Part shown: positions 14,735 to 22,144 of the stretch, piece after piece
Layout of the letters: the number at the start of each line of letters is the position of its first letter
Numbering within the stretch: position 1 is the stretch's first letter
Assembly: GCA_037129475.1 (NCBI GenBank)
Contig: JBAXUY010000045.1
Coordinates: forward strand, 1-23,315
Length of the DNA stretch: 23,315 bases
Source: RGVT01 sp037129475
GTDB lineage: Bacteria > Planctomycetota > Planctomycetia > Pirellulales > UBA1268
Direction of reading: 5' to 3'
Position numbers and translations under genes: made by a program
The notes under the pieces: generated by a model
Told to the model about the DNA's origin: nothing
Database searches by the model: none
What the model saw: only the letters and a program-made list of their open reading frames with translations

Positions 14735-14754
14735 GCCGTTCGGGGCTCGCGTGG

Positions 14755-14773
14755 GGCAAGCGTCCCGCTTGCC
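14755..14773. repeat. Perfect 8-bp hairpin downstream of sdhB
   Basis: GGCAAGCG-TCC-CGCTTGCC is a perfect stem with a three-base loop, 20 bases after the sdhB stop codon. There is no T-tract, so it is not a classical intrinsic terminator, but it could stabilise the 3' end of the sdh transcript. The remainder of the 14735-15065 spacer has repeat R5 and no gene. Confidence 0.6.
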
Positions 14774-14883
14774 GCGTACCGCCGGACGCCAGGGCAGGTG
14801 ATTCCGACCGACTCCGCCGAAAGTTCTCGGCGCTGTAGCGACACGCCTCCAGGCCTGTCGGATGGACAGAGCTGGAACCCTGT

Positions 14884-14920
14884 CCCCACGGGGTAGCCCC
14901 GCGCCGCGTTGGGCCAGTTG
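14884..14920 (+). repeat. Dispersed repeat copy R5 (partial)
   Basis: CCCCACGGGGTAGCCCCG followed by CGCCGCGTTGGGCCAGTTG aligns with the minus strand of R4 (CACGGGGTAACCCCGAGCCG, then GATTGGGCGCGTTG). Only the palindrome-bearing end of the family is present. The core is CGGGG-TAG-CCCCG. The neighbouring CCGGACGCC at about 14782 may be a residue of the other half. Confidence 0.6.
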
Positions 14921-15014
14921 GCGCTTTGCACGCGGGAAGCGTGTCGCAGATTCGGGGTAAGGCGAGTCCGAAGGCGGGCTGGGTCGGCAAATAGGGCGTG
15001 CCGGCCGGGCGTGT

Positions 15015-15043
15015 TTGCCGGTCGGGCGGTGTCGTGGTAAGTT
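15015..15043 (+). promoter_or_regulatory. Weak candidate promoter upstream of the DEAD-box helicase
   Basis: TTGCCG (15015-15020) and TAAGTT (15038-15043) are separated by 17 bases. The -35 is the same hexamer as in the sdh promoter, but the -10 is weak. It lies about 70 bases upstream of the chosen start at 15114, or 22 bases before the alternative ATG at 15066. Confidence 0.3.
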
Positions 15044-15113
15044 TTGGACATCGAATCAGGGGTTCATGACCCGCCGTGGAATGGTGGGTGGACGGATTTC
15101 ACGAGGAGTGCGA

Positions 15114-16535
15114 GTGTCTTTTGAATCATGGGGTGGGCGGCCGGCGGAGCCGGGATCGCCCGCCGGATCGAACGAGGGGGCTGCGGCGCTACCGCACGGC
15201 ACCCCGGCCCACGTGGCCGATGCGGACGCGGGCAGTTTTCATACGCTGGGGCTCTCAGCGGCGACGCTCGCAGCCGTCGATCGCGCTGGATATACGGTTC
15301 CCACGCCCGTGCAGGCCGGGTTGATCCCGCGGGCGCTCGCCGGCGTCGACGTGCTCGGTCAGGCCCGCACCGGCACCGGCAAGACGGCTTCTTTCGTCCT
15401 GCCGATTCTCGAGCGCGTGATGCACCCCGGCCGGGGAGGCGGGCCGCGGGCCCTGGTGCTCGTGCCCACCCGCGAGTTGGCCGTGCAGGTGCGCGACGAG
15501 TTCGAAAAACTCGCCCACGGCATGAAGATTCACTGCGTCGCCGTGTACGGCGGCAAGCCGATCAAGGGGCAGATCGACAAACTCGCCAAGCATCCGGCCG
15601 TGGTCGTCGGCACGCCGGGCCGCGTGCTCGATCACATGAGCCGTGGCACGATTTCGTTGTCCGCGCTCGAGATCGTCACGCTCGACGAGGCCGATCGCAT
15701 GCTCGACATCGGGTTTCGTCCAGACATCGAGAAGATCCTGCGCCGCTGCCCGGAGAGCCGGCAGACGTTGTTGCTCTCGGCCACCGTGCCGCCGCCGGTG
15801 CACAAGATCGCGGCCCGCTACATGCGCGATCCGGAGATCCTCGATTTCTCCACCAACGAGATCTCGGTGGAAACGATCGAGCAGTTCTATTTCACCGTCG
15901 ATCCGACGCGCAAGTTCGAGCTGCTCGAGAAATTGCTGGAGCGGGAAAACCCGCGGCAGGTGATCGTGTTTTGTCGCACGAAGCGGGGCACCGACAAGAT
16001 CTTCGAGCGGCTGTCGCGGCGGCGGAGTCGCGGCGGGGCGGGGAAGCCCGACGAGGTGGCATGTATCCACGGCGACCTCTCGCAGAGCGTTCGCGACCGG
16101 GTGATGCGGCTGTTTCGAGAGGGCGAAGTGAAGGTCCTCGTCGCGACCGACGTGGTGGGTCGGGGCATCGACGTGTCGAGCCTGTCGCACATCGTGAACT
16201 ACGACATTCCGGAATTCTGCGACGACTACGTGCATCGCGTCGGCCGGACCGGCCGCATGGGCCGTGAGGGAGTGGCCTACACGTTCGTGGCACCCGACGA
16301 AGGGCCGCAGCTCACACGGATCGAGATGCGGATCGAAAAGTTGCTCAAGCGCGACGAGATCGCAGGCTTCGAGGCGTTCGACCGCCGGCCGCAGGCATCG
16401 CTGACCGTGCGGGTCGGCATGGAGGCCGCCGCGGAGGCGCCCGCCGAGCCGGCCCCCGAGGCGCCGAAGAAGCCACCGTCGGCGGCGCTGCTGGGCAAAG
16501 GCCGGGCGCCAAAGCGATTCCGCCGGGCACTCTGA
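15114..16535 (+). CDS. DEAD-box ATP-dependent RNA helicase (RhlE/CsdA-like)
   Basis: The protein unwinds RNA duplexes using ATP and probably acts in ribosome assembly, RNA decay or cold adaptation. In the 473-residue form, visible motifs are FHTLGLS with the Q-motif (Q67) and Walker A ARTGTGKT (84-91). PTRELA, TPGRVLDH, the DEAD box (191-194), SAT (222-224), VFCRTKRGTD, HGDLSQSVRD, ATDVVGRGIDV and HRVGRTGR (374-381) follow. The full RecA1-RecA2 core is intact. A short C-terminal extension is Ala/Glu/Pro-rich and ends in a basic stretch (GKGRAPKRFRRAL) likely to bind RNA. GTG 15114 is chosen because AGGAG sits 5 bases upstream; ATG 15066, preceded by CAGGGG, is the alternative and would add 16 residues. 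It is 44 bases upstream of the glycosylase gene. Confidence 0.93.
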   Translation: MSFESWGGRPAEPGSPAGSNEGAAALPHGTPAHVADADAGSFHTLGLSAATLAAVDRAGYTVPTPVQAGLIPRALAGVDVLGQARTGTGKTASFVLPILERVMHPGRGGGPRALVLVPTRELAVQVRDEFEKLAHGMKIHCVAVYGGKPIKGQIDKLAKHPAVVVGTPGRVLDHMSRGTISLSALEIVTLDEADRMLDIGFRPDIEKILRRCPESRQTLLLSATVPPPVHKIAARYMRDPEILDFSTNEISVETIEQFYFTVDPTRKFELLEKLLERENPRQVIVFCRTKRGTDKIFERLSRRRSRGGAGKPDEVACIHGDLSQSVRDRVMRLFREGEVKVLVATDVVGRGIDVSSLSHIVNYDIPEFCDDYVHRVGRTGRMGREGVAYTFVAPDEGPQLTRIEMRIEKLLKRDEIAGFEAFDRRPQASLTVRVGMEAAAEAPAEPAPEAPKKPPSAALLGKGRAPKRFRRAL

Positions 16536-16579
16536 CGAGACGTTTCGCTTTTCCTTCGCGCGAGCCTGGGAGGAGTAGC

Positions 16580-17314
16580 GTGGTTGACTATTCGGCGCGG
16601 GCGATCAAGCAGCGGCTGGAAAGTCTGGCGGCAGCCGGGGTGACCGATCTGCCGCGGTCGCGTCGTCTTCAGCCGACGGCACCCAGGCCCGCGGTCGCTC
16701 CTGAGATGCCGCCGGCGAACGCCGCCCCGAGGGCGGCCCCGGCGGCAGGCAGTCGTGACCAGGCGCTTGACGTGATTCGGCAGGAAGTCGCCGTCTGCCG
16801 ACGGTGTGAGCATCTCGCCTGTGCGCGGCAGAACACCGTCTTCGGATCAGGAGCGGCGACGGCCCGGATCTGTTTCTTCGGCGAGGCGCCCGGGGCCGAT
16901 GAAGACGCCTCCGGCGTGCCGTTCGTGGGGCGGGCAGGTCAGTTGCTCACGAAGATCATCGAGGCCTGCACGCTCACGCGCGAGGAGGTCTACATCCTCA
17001 ACGTGCTCAAGTGCCGTCCTCCCGACAACCGGCAGCCGCTGCCCGACGAGATCGCGAACTGCCGGGAGTATTTCGAGCGGCAACTGCAGGTGATCGCCCC
17101 CGAGTTCATCTGCTGCCTCGGCACGACCGCCGCCCAGGCGCTCCTGCAGACGGCCGAGCCGATCGGCAAACTGCGCGGCCGCTGGTTCACGCACGGCTCG
17201 GCCCAGGTGATCTGCACCTACCACCCGTCGTATCTGCTGCGGAATCCCGCAGCGAAGCGGCACGTGTGGGACGACATGAAACTGCTCATGGGGCGGATGG
17301 GCGTCGAACTGTAG
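16580..17314 (+). CDS. Uracil-DNA glycosylase, family 4 (iron-sulfur)
   Basis: The enzyme removes uracil from DNA to start base-excision repair. The C-terminal 180 residues of the 244-residue product form the catalytic domain. Four cysteines, C73 and C76 (CRRC), C145 (VLKCRPPDN) and C161 (ANCREYF), fit the [4Fe-4S] ligand pattern of family 4. Motif 1 is FFGEAPGADEDASGVPFVGR (99-118) and motif 3 is HPSYLLR (215-221). The first 60 residues are Ala/Pro-rich and look disordered; this kind of N-terminal extension also occurs in other bacterial members. GTG 16580 is preceded by GGGAGGAG at ideal spacing. It probably shares a transcript with the upstream helicase, and a candidate terminator follows at 17367. 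Confidence 0.92.
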   Translation: MVDYSARAIKQRLESLAAAGVTDLPRSRRLQPTAPRPAVAPEMPPANAAPRAAPAAGSRDQALDVIRQEVAVCRRCEHLACARQNTVFGSGAATARICFFGEAPGADEDASGVPFVGRAGQLLTKIIEACTLTREEVYILNVLKCRPPDNRQPLPDEIANCREYFERQLQVIAPEFICCLGTTAAQALLQTAEPIGKLRGRWFTHGSAQVICTYHPSYLLRNPAAKRHVWDDMKLLMGRMGVEL

Positions 17315-17366
17315 GGCTGCGACAGGAGCGGCTTGGTTCGGCGAGGATGGAGTCGTGACGGCCGGA

Positions 17367-17390
17367 TCCCGGTGCGGGACGGGTTTTTCT
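17367..17390 (+). terminator. Candidate intrinsic terminator after the uracil-DNA glycosylase gene
   Basis: The hairpin TCCCG-GTG-CGGGA is followed five bases later by TTTTTCT. It starts 53 bases after the glycosylase stop codon. The stem is only 5 bp, so the call is moderate. Between it and 17503 there is only a likely ribosome site (GGGAGG, 17491-17496). Confidence 0.45.
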
Positions 17391-17503
17391 CAAGGTGCCG
17401 GTCGTAGCGGTCCGATCATTGGTGCGGGTCGTTGGGGAGGGGAACAGCCGCTGGAGTAGGGCTGGAGGGTGTCGGCCGTGGGCCGGGCCCGGGAGGCCGT
17501 CCG

Positions 17504-18274
17504 ATGGGGATGGAGAGACGGATGGCCGAGCGATCGTGGTGCCGGATCATCGCGGGCTGGACTGGCTGCCTCGCGGTCGCATGTGCGACCGGGTGCACGA
17601 TGTGCCCCGATCCGTTCGACTACTCGGGGCCCGTGCCCAACGGCTCCGCGCCGCAAAACGATTTCTGGGCCAGGAGCAACGGCATCCTGCCACGGCATGG
17701 GGTGTCGCGGCCGTGGCCCCCGGTCGTCGAGCAGCCCCGGGCACCGGGTGCGGAATCGGTGGCCGACGAGGCGCCGACAGGCGACGCGTCAGGGACCCTT
17801 GGCGAGGCCGGGCTCGGGCAGCCAGCCGTCGGGGACGACCGCGTCCTTGGGGACGACCGCCACGCCGTCGCGGATCGTGAAGCGGTCGCTGTCGGCAAGC
17901 TCTTCCCAACCGTGGTCGTTCACGATGCGCGTGCGGCGGCCGATACGGACGTTTTTGTCGACGATCGCCCCCTCGATGATGGTGCCCTCGCCGATGCCCA
18001 GCGGTGGAACCCCCTGCGCCGCAGCCGCAGCGAGGTCGTCGGCCGATTCGTAGAAATCGTTGCCGAGGATCACGGAGTTGCGGATCACCACGTTGCGGCC
18101 GATCCGGCACCGCAGGCCGATCACGCTGTTCTCGATGACGGCGCCCTGCTCGACGATGCATCCGTCGGACAGGAGGCTCGCCCGCACGCTGGCACCGTCG
18201 ATGCGGGATGGCGGCAAAAAGCGGCCCCGGGAATAGATCGGGGCCTCGGCGCTCGAGAGCTCGAACGGCGGTGA
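17504..18274 (+). CDS. Small Cys-containing lipoprotein frame running antisense into glgC
   Basis: The first 95 codons look real. ATG 17504 follows GGGAGG, and a signal-like hydrophobic stretch (IIAGWTGCLAVACATGC) ends in a plausible lipobox at C31. The next residues, TMCPDPFDYSGPVPNG and NDFWARSNGILPRHG, resemble small planctomycete lipoproteins of unknown role. From 17789 on, the frame has no stop and continues as the in-register antisense of glgC up to TGA 18274, giving 256 residues. The tail's composition is that expected of antisense to a GC-rich gene. The natural stop may have been lost, or translation may end earlier by an unseen frameshift. The N-terminal part is the confident part; the 3' end is doubtful. 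Other upstream starts (17432) lack the ribosome site. Confidence 0.5.
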   Translation: MGMERRMAERSWCRIIAGWTGCLAVACATGCTMCPDPFDYSGPVPNGSAPQNDFWARSNGILPRHGVSRPWPPVVEQPRAPGAESVADEAPTGDASGTLGEAGLGQPAVGDDRVLGDDRHAVADREAVAVGKLFPTVVVHDARAAADTDVFVDDRPLDDGALADAQRWNPLRRSRSEVVGRFVEIVAEDHGVADHHVAADPAPQADHAVLDDGALLDDASVGQEARPHAGTVDAGWRQKAAPGIDRGLGARELERR

Positions 18275-19105
18275 CGGGCTGGCGAGGTCGAGGTTGCACT
18301 GGAAGTACGACCGGATCGTGCCGATGTCCTCCCAGTAGCCGTCGAAGGGATGCAGGTGCACCCGCTTCGAGCGGATCGCCGCCGGAAACACCTCCCTGCC
18401 GAAGTCCTGGTAGTCGGTCTTCGTGAGCAGATCGAGCAGGCAGTCGCGGTCGAAGAGGTAGATGCCCATGCTCGCCATCAGCGTGCGGCCCAGCGCCGGG
18501 ATGCCCTGGCGGTCGATCCACGCCGGGTCGGTGCGGACCATGTCGAGCTCGGCCTTCGTCTGCGGCTTCTCGAGAAAGCCTTCGACGCGGCCGTCGTCGT
18601 CGACCCGCATGATGCCCAGCGCCGACGCCGCTTCCTCGTGGACGGGGATGCCGGCGATCGTCACGTCGGCCTTGCGGGCCTTGTGCGTGGCGAGCATGTC
18701 GGCGTAGTTCATCCGGTAGAGCTGGTCGCCCGAGAGAATCAGCACGTGCTTGATGTCGGGCTGCTGCAGGTAGCGGACATTCTGCCGCACGGCGTCGGCC
18801 GTGCCCTGGTACCAGCCCGCGTTGTCGAGCGTCTGCTGCGCGGCCAGAATCTCGACGAATCCACCGCTGAACGGGTCGAACGTGTAGGTCCGGCGGATGT
18901 GGCGGTGGAGGCTCACCGAGTTGAACTGCGTGAGCACGTAGATCCGCTGCACACCGCTGTTGATGCAGTTCGACAACGGCACGTCGATGATCCGATACTT
19001 GCCGGCGAGCGGGACCGCCGGCTTCGATCGGTCACGAGTGAGCGGAAAGAGGCGCGTGCCGCGACCACCGCCGAGCACCAAGGCCAAGACACGCTGCACG
19101 CTCAT
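17789..19105 (-). CDS. glgC: Glucose-1-phosphate adenylyltransferase (ADP-glucose pyrophosphorylase)
   Basis: The enzyme makes ADP-glucose from glucose-1-phosphate and ATP, the committed step of bacterial glycogen synthesis. The 438-residue product has the nucleotide-binding LVLGGGRGTRLFPLT (9-23) followed by RSKPAVPLAGKYRIIDVPLS. It also has the WYQGTADAVRQN loop (98-109), SGDQLYRMNY (125-134) and the EKP motif. A C-terminal left-handed beta-helix (about 300-415) carries hexapeptide-like IGLRCRIGRNVVI and IGEGTIIEGAIVDKN. Length is normal. ATG 19105 is preceded by AGGAAGGA. It follows leuS on the same strand with a 103-base gap. The stop at 17789 falls inside the open frame of the opposite-strand lipoprotein. 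No other glycogen gene is in the window. Confidence 0.95.
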   Translation of the reverse strand: MSVQRVLALVLGGGRGTRLFPLTRDRSKPAVPLAGKYRIIDVPLSNCINSGVQRIYVLTQFNSVSLHRHIRRTYTFDPFSGGFVEILAAQQTLDNAGWYQGTADAVRQNVRYLQQPDIKHVLILSGDQLYRMNYADMLATHKARKADVTIAGIPVHEEAASALGIMRVDDDGRVEGFLEKPQTKAELDMVRTDPAWIDRQGIPALGRTLMASMGIYLFDRDCLLDLLTKTDYQDFGREVFPAAIRSKRVHLHPFDGYWEDIGTIRSYFQCNLDLASPSPPFELSSAEAPIYSRGRFLPPSRIDGASVRASLLSDGCIVEQGAVIENSVIGLRCRIGRNVVIRNSVILGNDFYESADDLAAAAAQGVPPLGIGEGTIIEGAIVDKNVRIGRRTRIVNDHGWEELADSDRFTIRDGVAVVPKDAVVPDGWLPEPGLAKGP

Positions 19106-19164
19106 CGGGCATCCTTCCTGCCGGGGGTCGTCTCACCGCGGCCACCATGCTACGGGACGCCCTC

Positions 19165-19180
19165 CCGGCGGCAAAGCCGG
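19165..19180. repeat. Short hairpin between leuS and glgC
   Basis: CCGGC-GGCAAA-GCCGG lies in the leuS-glgC gap. It resembles the GCCGGGCAAAGCCCGGC hairpin at 4830-4846 (shared GGCAAAGCC centre), so it may belong to the same hairpin class. There is no T-tract. Confidence 0.4.
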
Positions 19181-19208
19181 ACGCTCGCGAGGATCGGCGA
19201 CCGCCGGC

Positions 19209-21998
19209 TCACTTTGTCACGAAATTGACGAGGCGGCCGGGCACGGCCACGACCTTCGCGATCTGCTTGCCGGCCAGAAGCTCGGCGATTTTCGGGTCGG
19301 CCGCAGCCGCGGCCTTCATCGCCTCGGCGTCGGCTCCGGCCGGCACGGTCACGCGGCCCCGCAGCTTGCCCTGGATCTGCACGGGGATCTCGACGGTGTC
19401 GTCCTTGAGCCACCGTTCGTCGACGGCCGGCCAGGAAGCGAGCGACACGGGGGCCGTCTTGCCGAGCAACTCCCAGAGCTCTTCGGCGAGGTGCGGGGCG
19501 AACGGCGCGAGGATCGTCACGAACGGTTCGAGGATCGCCCGCGGCCGTCGCTCGAGCGGCGTGCAGAAGTTGACGAACTCCATCATCTTGGCGATCGCCG
19601 TGTTGAACGACAGCGACTGGATGTCCTTCGTCACCTTGTCGATGGTGCGGTGCAGTTCCCGCAGGTGGTCGTCGGTCGGAGGATCGTCACAGACCTGGTG
19701 CGCGAGTGAAAGCTCGTCGGCCCGCTCGTCGATGACGAGCCGCCAGCAGCGGTCGAGGAATCCGCGGACACCGCTCACGCCCGTGGTGCTCCAGGGCTTC
19801 GTCGCCTCCAGCGGCCCCATGAACATCTCGTAGAGCCGGAGCGAGTCGGCGCCGAAGTCGCGGACGACCTGATCGGGGTTGACCACATTGCCGCGACTCT
19901 TCGACATCTTGTGGGCGCGGCTCTCGACGCGAATCGTCGGAGCATCGCGAAGCACGAAGTGCTCCCCCTGCTTTTCCACCTGGTCGGCAGGCACCCGGGC
20001 GGGTATGTCTCCCTCGGCCCGCTTCTCGGCCGACACCCAGCCGCCTTTGGCCGCGCGGTAGCCCGTGAACTCGACCTCGCCCAGGATCATGCCCTGGTTG
20101 ACGAGCTTCCCGAACGGCTCGCGGCACGACACGTGGCCGCGGTCGTAGAGCACCTTGTGCCAGAACCGGCTGTAGAGGAGGTGCAGCACCGCGTGCTCCG
20201 CCCCGCCGATGTAGAGATCGACCGGCATCCAGGCCCGCTCGACGTCCGGTGCGACGAACTGTTTCGTGTTCGTTGGATCGAGAAATCGCAGGTAATACCA
20301 GCACGAGCCGGCCCATTGGGGCATCGTGTTGGTCTCACGCCGGTATCGCTTGCCGTCACGCTCCACGAAGAGCCACCCGGGCCCCGAGCGCGACAGCGGC
20401 GGATCGGGCGTGTCGCCCGGCTTGTAGTCGGCGAGTTCGGGAAGCGGTACCGGCAGTTCGCTCTCGTCGACCGCGCGGATCACGCCCGTGGGATTCCCGG
20501 CGGCATCCAGCTCGTGGAGGATCGGAAACGGCTCTCCCCAGAACCGCTGCCGGCTGAAGAGCCAGTCGCGGAGCTTGTAGTTGACGGCGGCGCGGCCGAG
20601 GCCGGCCGTGGCCAGATCGGCCGACACCTTCGCCATGAACTCCCGTGTGGCGAGGCCGGTGTAGGGGCCGGAGTTCACGGCCCGGCCGTCGCCCGTGAAG
20701 AGTGCGCCCGACGTGGCAGGGCCGTCCACGGGCTCGACGACCGTGGTGACCTCGAGCCCGAACGTCTGCGCGAACTCGAAGTCGCGGTCGTCGTGGGCCG
20801 GCACGGCCATGATCGCGCCGGTGCCGTACGTCGCGAGCACGTAGTCGGCCACCCACACAGGCACGGGCTTGCCCGTGAGCGGATGGACGACGTGCGATCC
20901 GGTGAACACGCCCGTCTTCTCGCGGGCGAGGTCGGTGCGGTCGAGATCGCTCTTGCGGGAGGCCGCCTCGCGATAGGCGACGATCGCGGCCTGCTGCTCC
21001 GGCGTCGTGAGCGCATCGACGAGCGGGTGCTCGGGGGCGATCACCATATACGTCACGCCGTAGAGCGTGTCGGGCCGCGTGGTGTAGATCCGTAGAACGT
21101 CGCTGGCAGGCTTCTCGGGAAACCCCGACGCGGCCCGCGCCGCTTTCCACGTCTCGTATTCCCCGCCGGCCACGCTCGCCGGCGCCACCAAAAAATCGAC
21201 CTCGGCGCCGGTGCTGCGGCCGATCCAGTCGCATTGCAGCTTCTTGATGCTCGCGGGCCAGTCGAGCCCGTCGAGTTCCTTCTCCAGCCGGTCGGCGTAG
21301 GCCGTGATCCGCAGCATCCACTGGCGGAGCGGGATGCGGACGACCGGGTGGCCGCCCCGCTCGCTCACGCCGCCGATCACCTCCTCGTTGGCGAGCACCG
21401 TGCCGAGCGCCGGGCACCAGTTGACGGGCGCCTCCGACTGGTAGGCGAGCCGGTGGGCATCGCGATACCTTGCGACGGCAGACTCTCCCTGCGCGGCCAC
21501 GTCAGCCGGAATCGGCAGTTCTGCGATCGGCCGCCCTTTCTGCTGCGCCGGATCGAACCAGGTGTCGAAGAGCACGAGGAAGATCCACTGCGTCCAGCGA
21601 ACATACGCGGGATCGGTCGTGGCCAGTTCCCGGTTCCAGTCGTAACTGAAGCCGAGCATCTTGAGCTGGCGGCGGAAAGTTTCGATGTTGCGGTTCGTGC
21701 TCTCCCGCGGCGGCGTGCCGGTGCGGATCGCGTATTCCTCGGCTGGCAGGCCGAAGGCGTCGAAGCCCATCGGGTGCATCACGCTCGTGCCCCGCATCCG
21801 CTCGAACCGCGAGACGATGTCGGTGGCGGTGTAGCCCTCGGGGTGGCCCACGTGGAGGCCGTCGCCGCTCGGGTAGGGAAACATGTCGAGCGCGTAGAGC
21901 TTGCGGCCGGCCGGCAGCCGCGGCGTCGCGAACGTGCCGTGCGACTCCCACCACGCCTGCCATGTGGGTTCGATGCGGGAGGGCTGGTAGCGGGGCAT
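19209..21998 (-). CDS. leuS: Leucyl-tRNA synthetase
   Basis: This is the class I synthetase that charges tRNA-Leu and edits mischarged products. The 929-residue protein has the HIGH-type signature HVGHPEGY (49-56) inside MFPYPSGDGLHVGHPEGY. The editing domain lies at about 255-430, with TTRPDTLYG (306-314) and YGTGAIMAVPAHDDRDFEF (391-409). SCWYYLRFLDP (565-575) is seen in the catalytic core, and the KMSKS loop is at 697-701. The C-terminal end VTVPAGADAEAMKAAAAADP and IAKVVAVPGRLVNFV is the typical tRNA-contacting module. Start ATG 21998 agrees with the conserved N-terminus (YQPSRIEPTWQAWW); the ribosome site is weak. It lies upstream of glgC and divergent from the acyl-ACP synthetase gene. 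Linkage to glgC is probably incidental. Confidence 0.97.
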   Translation of the reverse strand: MPRYQPSRIEPTWQAWWESHGTFATPRLPAGRKLYALDMFPYPSGDGLHVGHPEGYTATDIVSRFERMRGTSVMHPMGFDAFGLPAEEYAIRTGTPPRESTNRNIETFRRQLKMLGFSYDWNRELATTDPAYVRWTQWIFLVLFDTWFDPAQQKGRPIAELPIPADVAAQGESAVARYRDAHRLAYQSEAPVNWCPALGTVLANEEVIGGVSERGGHPVVRIPLRQWMLRITAYADRLEKELDGLDWPASIKKLQCDWIGRSTGAEVDFLVAPASVAGGEYETWKAARAASGFPEKPASDVLRIYTTRPDTLYGVTYMVIAPEHPLVDALTTPEQQAAIVAYREAASRKSDLDRTDLAREKTGVFTGSHVVHPLTGKPVPVWVADYVLATYGTGAIMAVPAHDDRDFEFAQTFGLEVTTVVEPVDGPATSGALFTGDGRAVNSGPYTGLATREFMAKVSADLATAGLGRAAVNYKLRDWLFSRQRFWGEPFPILHELDAAGNPTGVIRAVDESELPVPLPELADYKPGDTPDPPLSRSGPGWLFVERDGKRYRRETNTMPQWAGSCWYYLRFLDPTNTKQFVAPDVERAWMPVDLYIGGAEHAVLHLLYSRFWHKVLYDRGHVSCREPFGKLVNQGMILGEVEFTGYRAAKGGWVSAEKRAEGDIPARVPADQVEKQGEHFVLRDAPTIRVESRAHKMSKSRGNVVNPDQVVRDFGADSLRLYEMFMGPLEATKPWSTTGVSGVRGFLDRCWRLVIDERADELSLAHQVCDDPPTDDHLRELHRTIDKVTKDIQSLSFNTAIAKMMEFVNFCTPLERRPRAILEPFVTILAPFAPHLAEELWELLGKTAPVSLASWPAVDERWLKDDTVEIPVQIQGKLRGRVTVPAGADAEAMKAAAAADPKIAELLAGKQIAKVVAVPGRLVNFVTK

Positions 21999-22144
21999 GC
22001 GGGAGTCCGTTCGGCTTGGCGGGTTCGGGAAACCCGGATTCTAATGGCACCGTACGGCCGGGCAACGAGCCCGCGTTCGCATGCAATCCCCGCACGGTGA
22101 TGTCTCCGATGACGCTTGGCACGGCCGGTTCGACGGAGCCTCCG

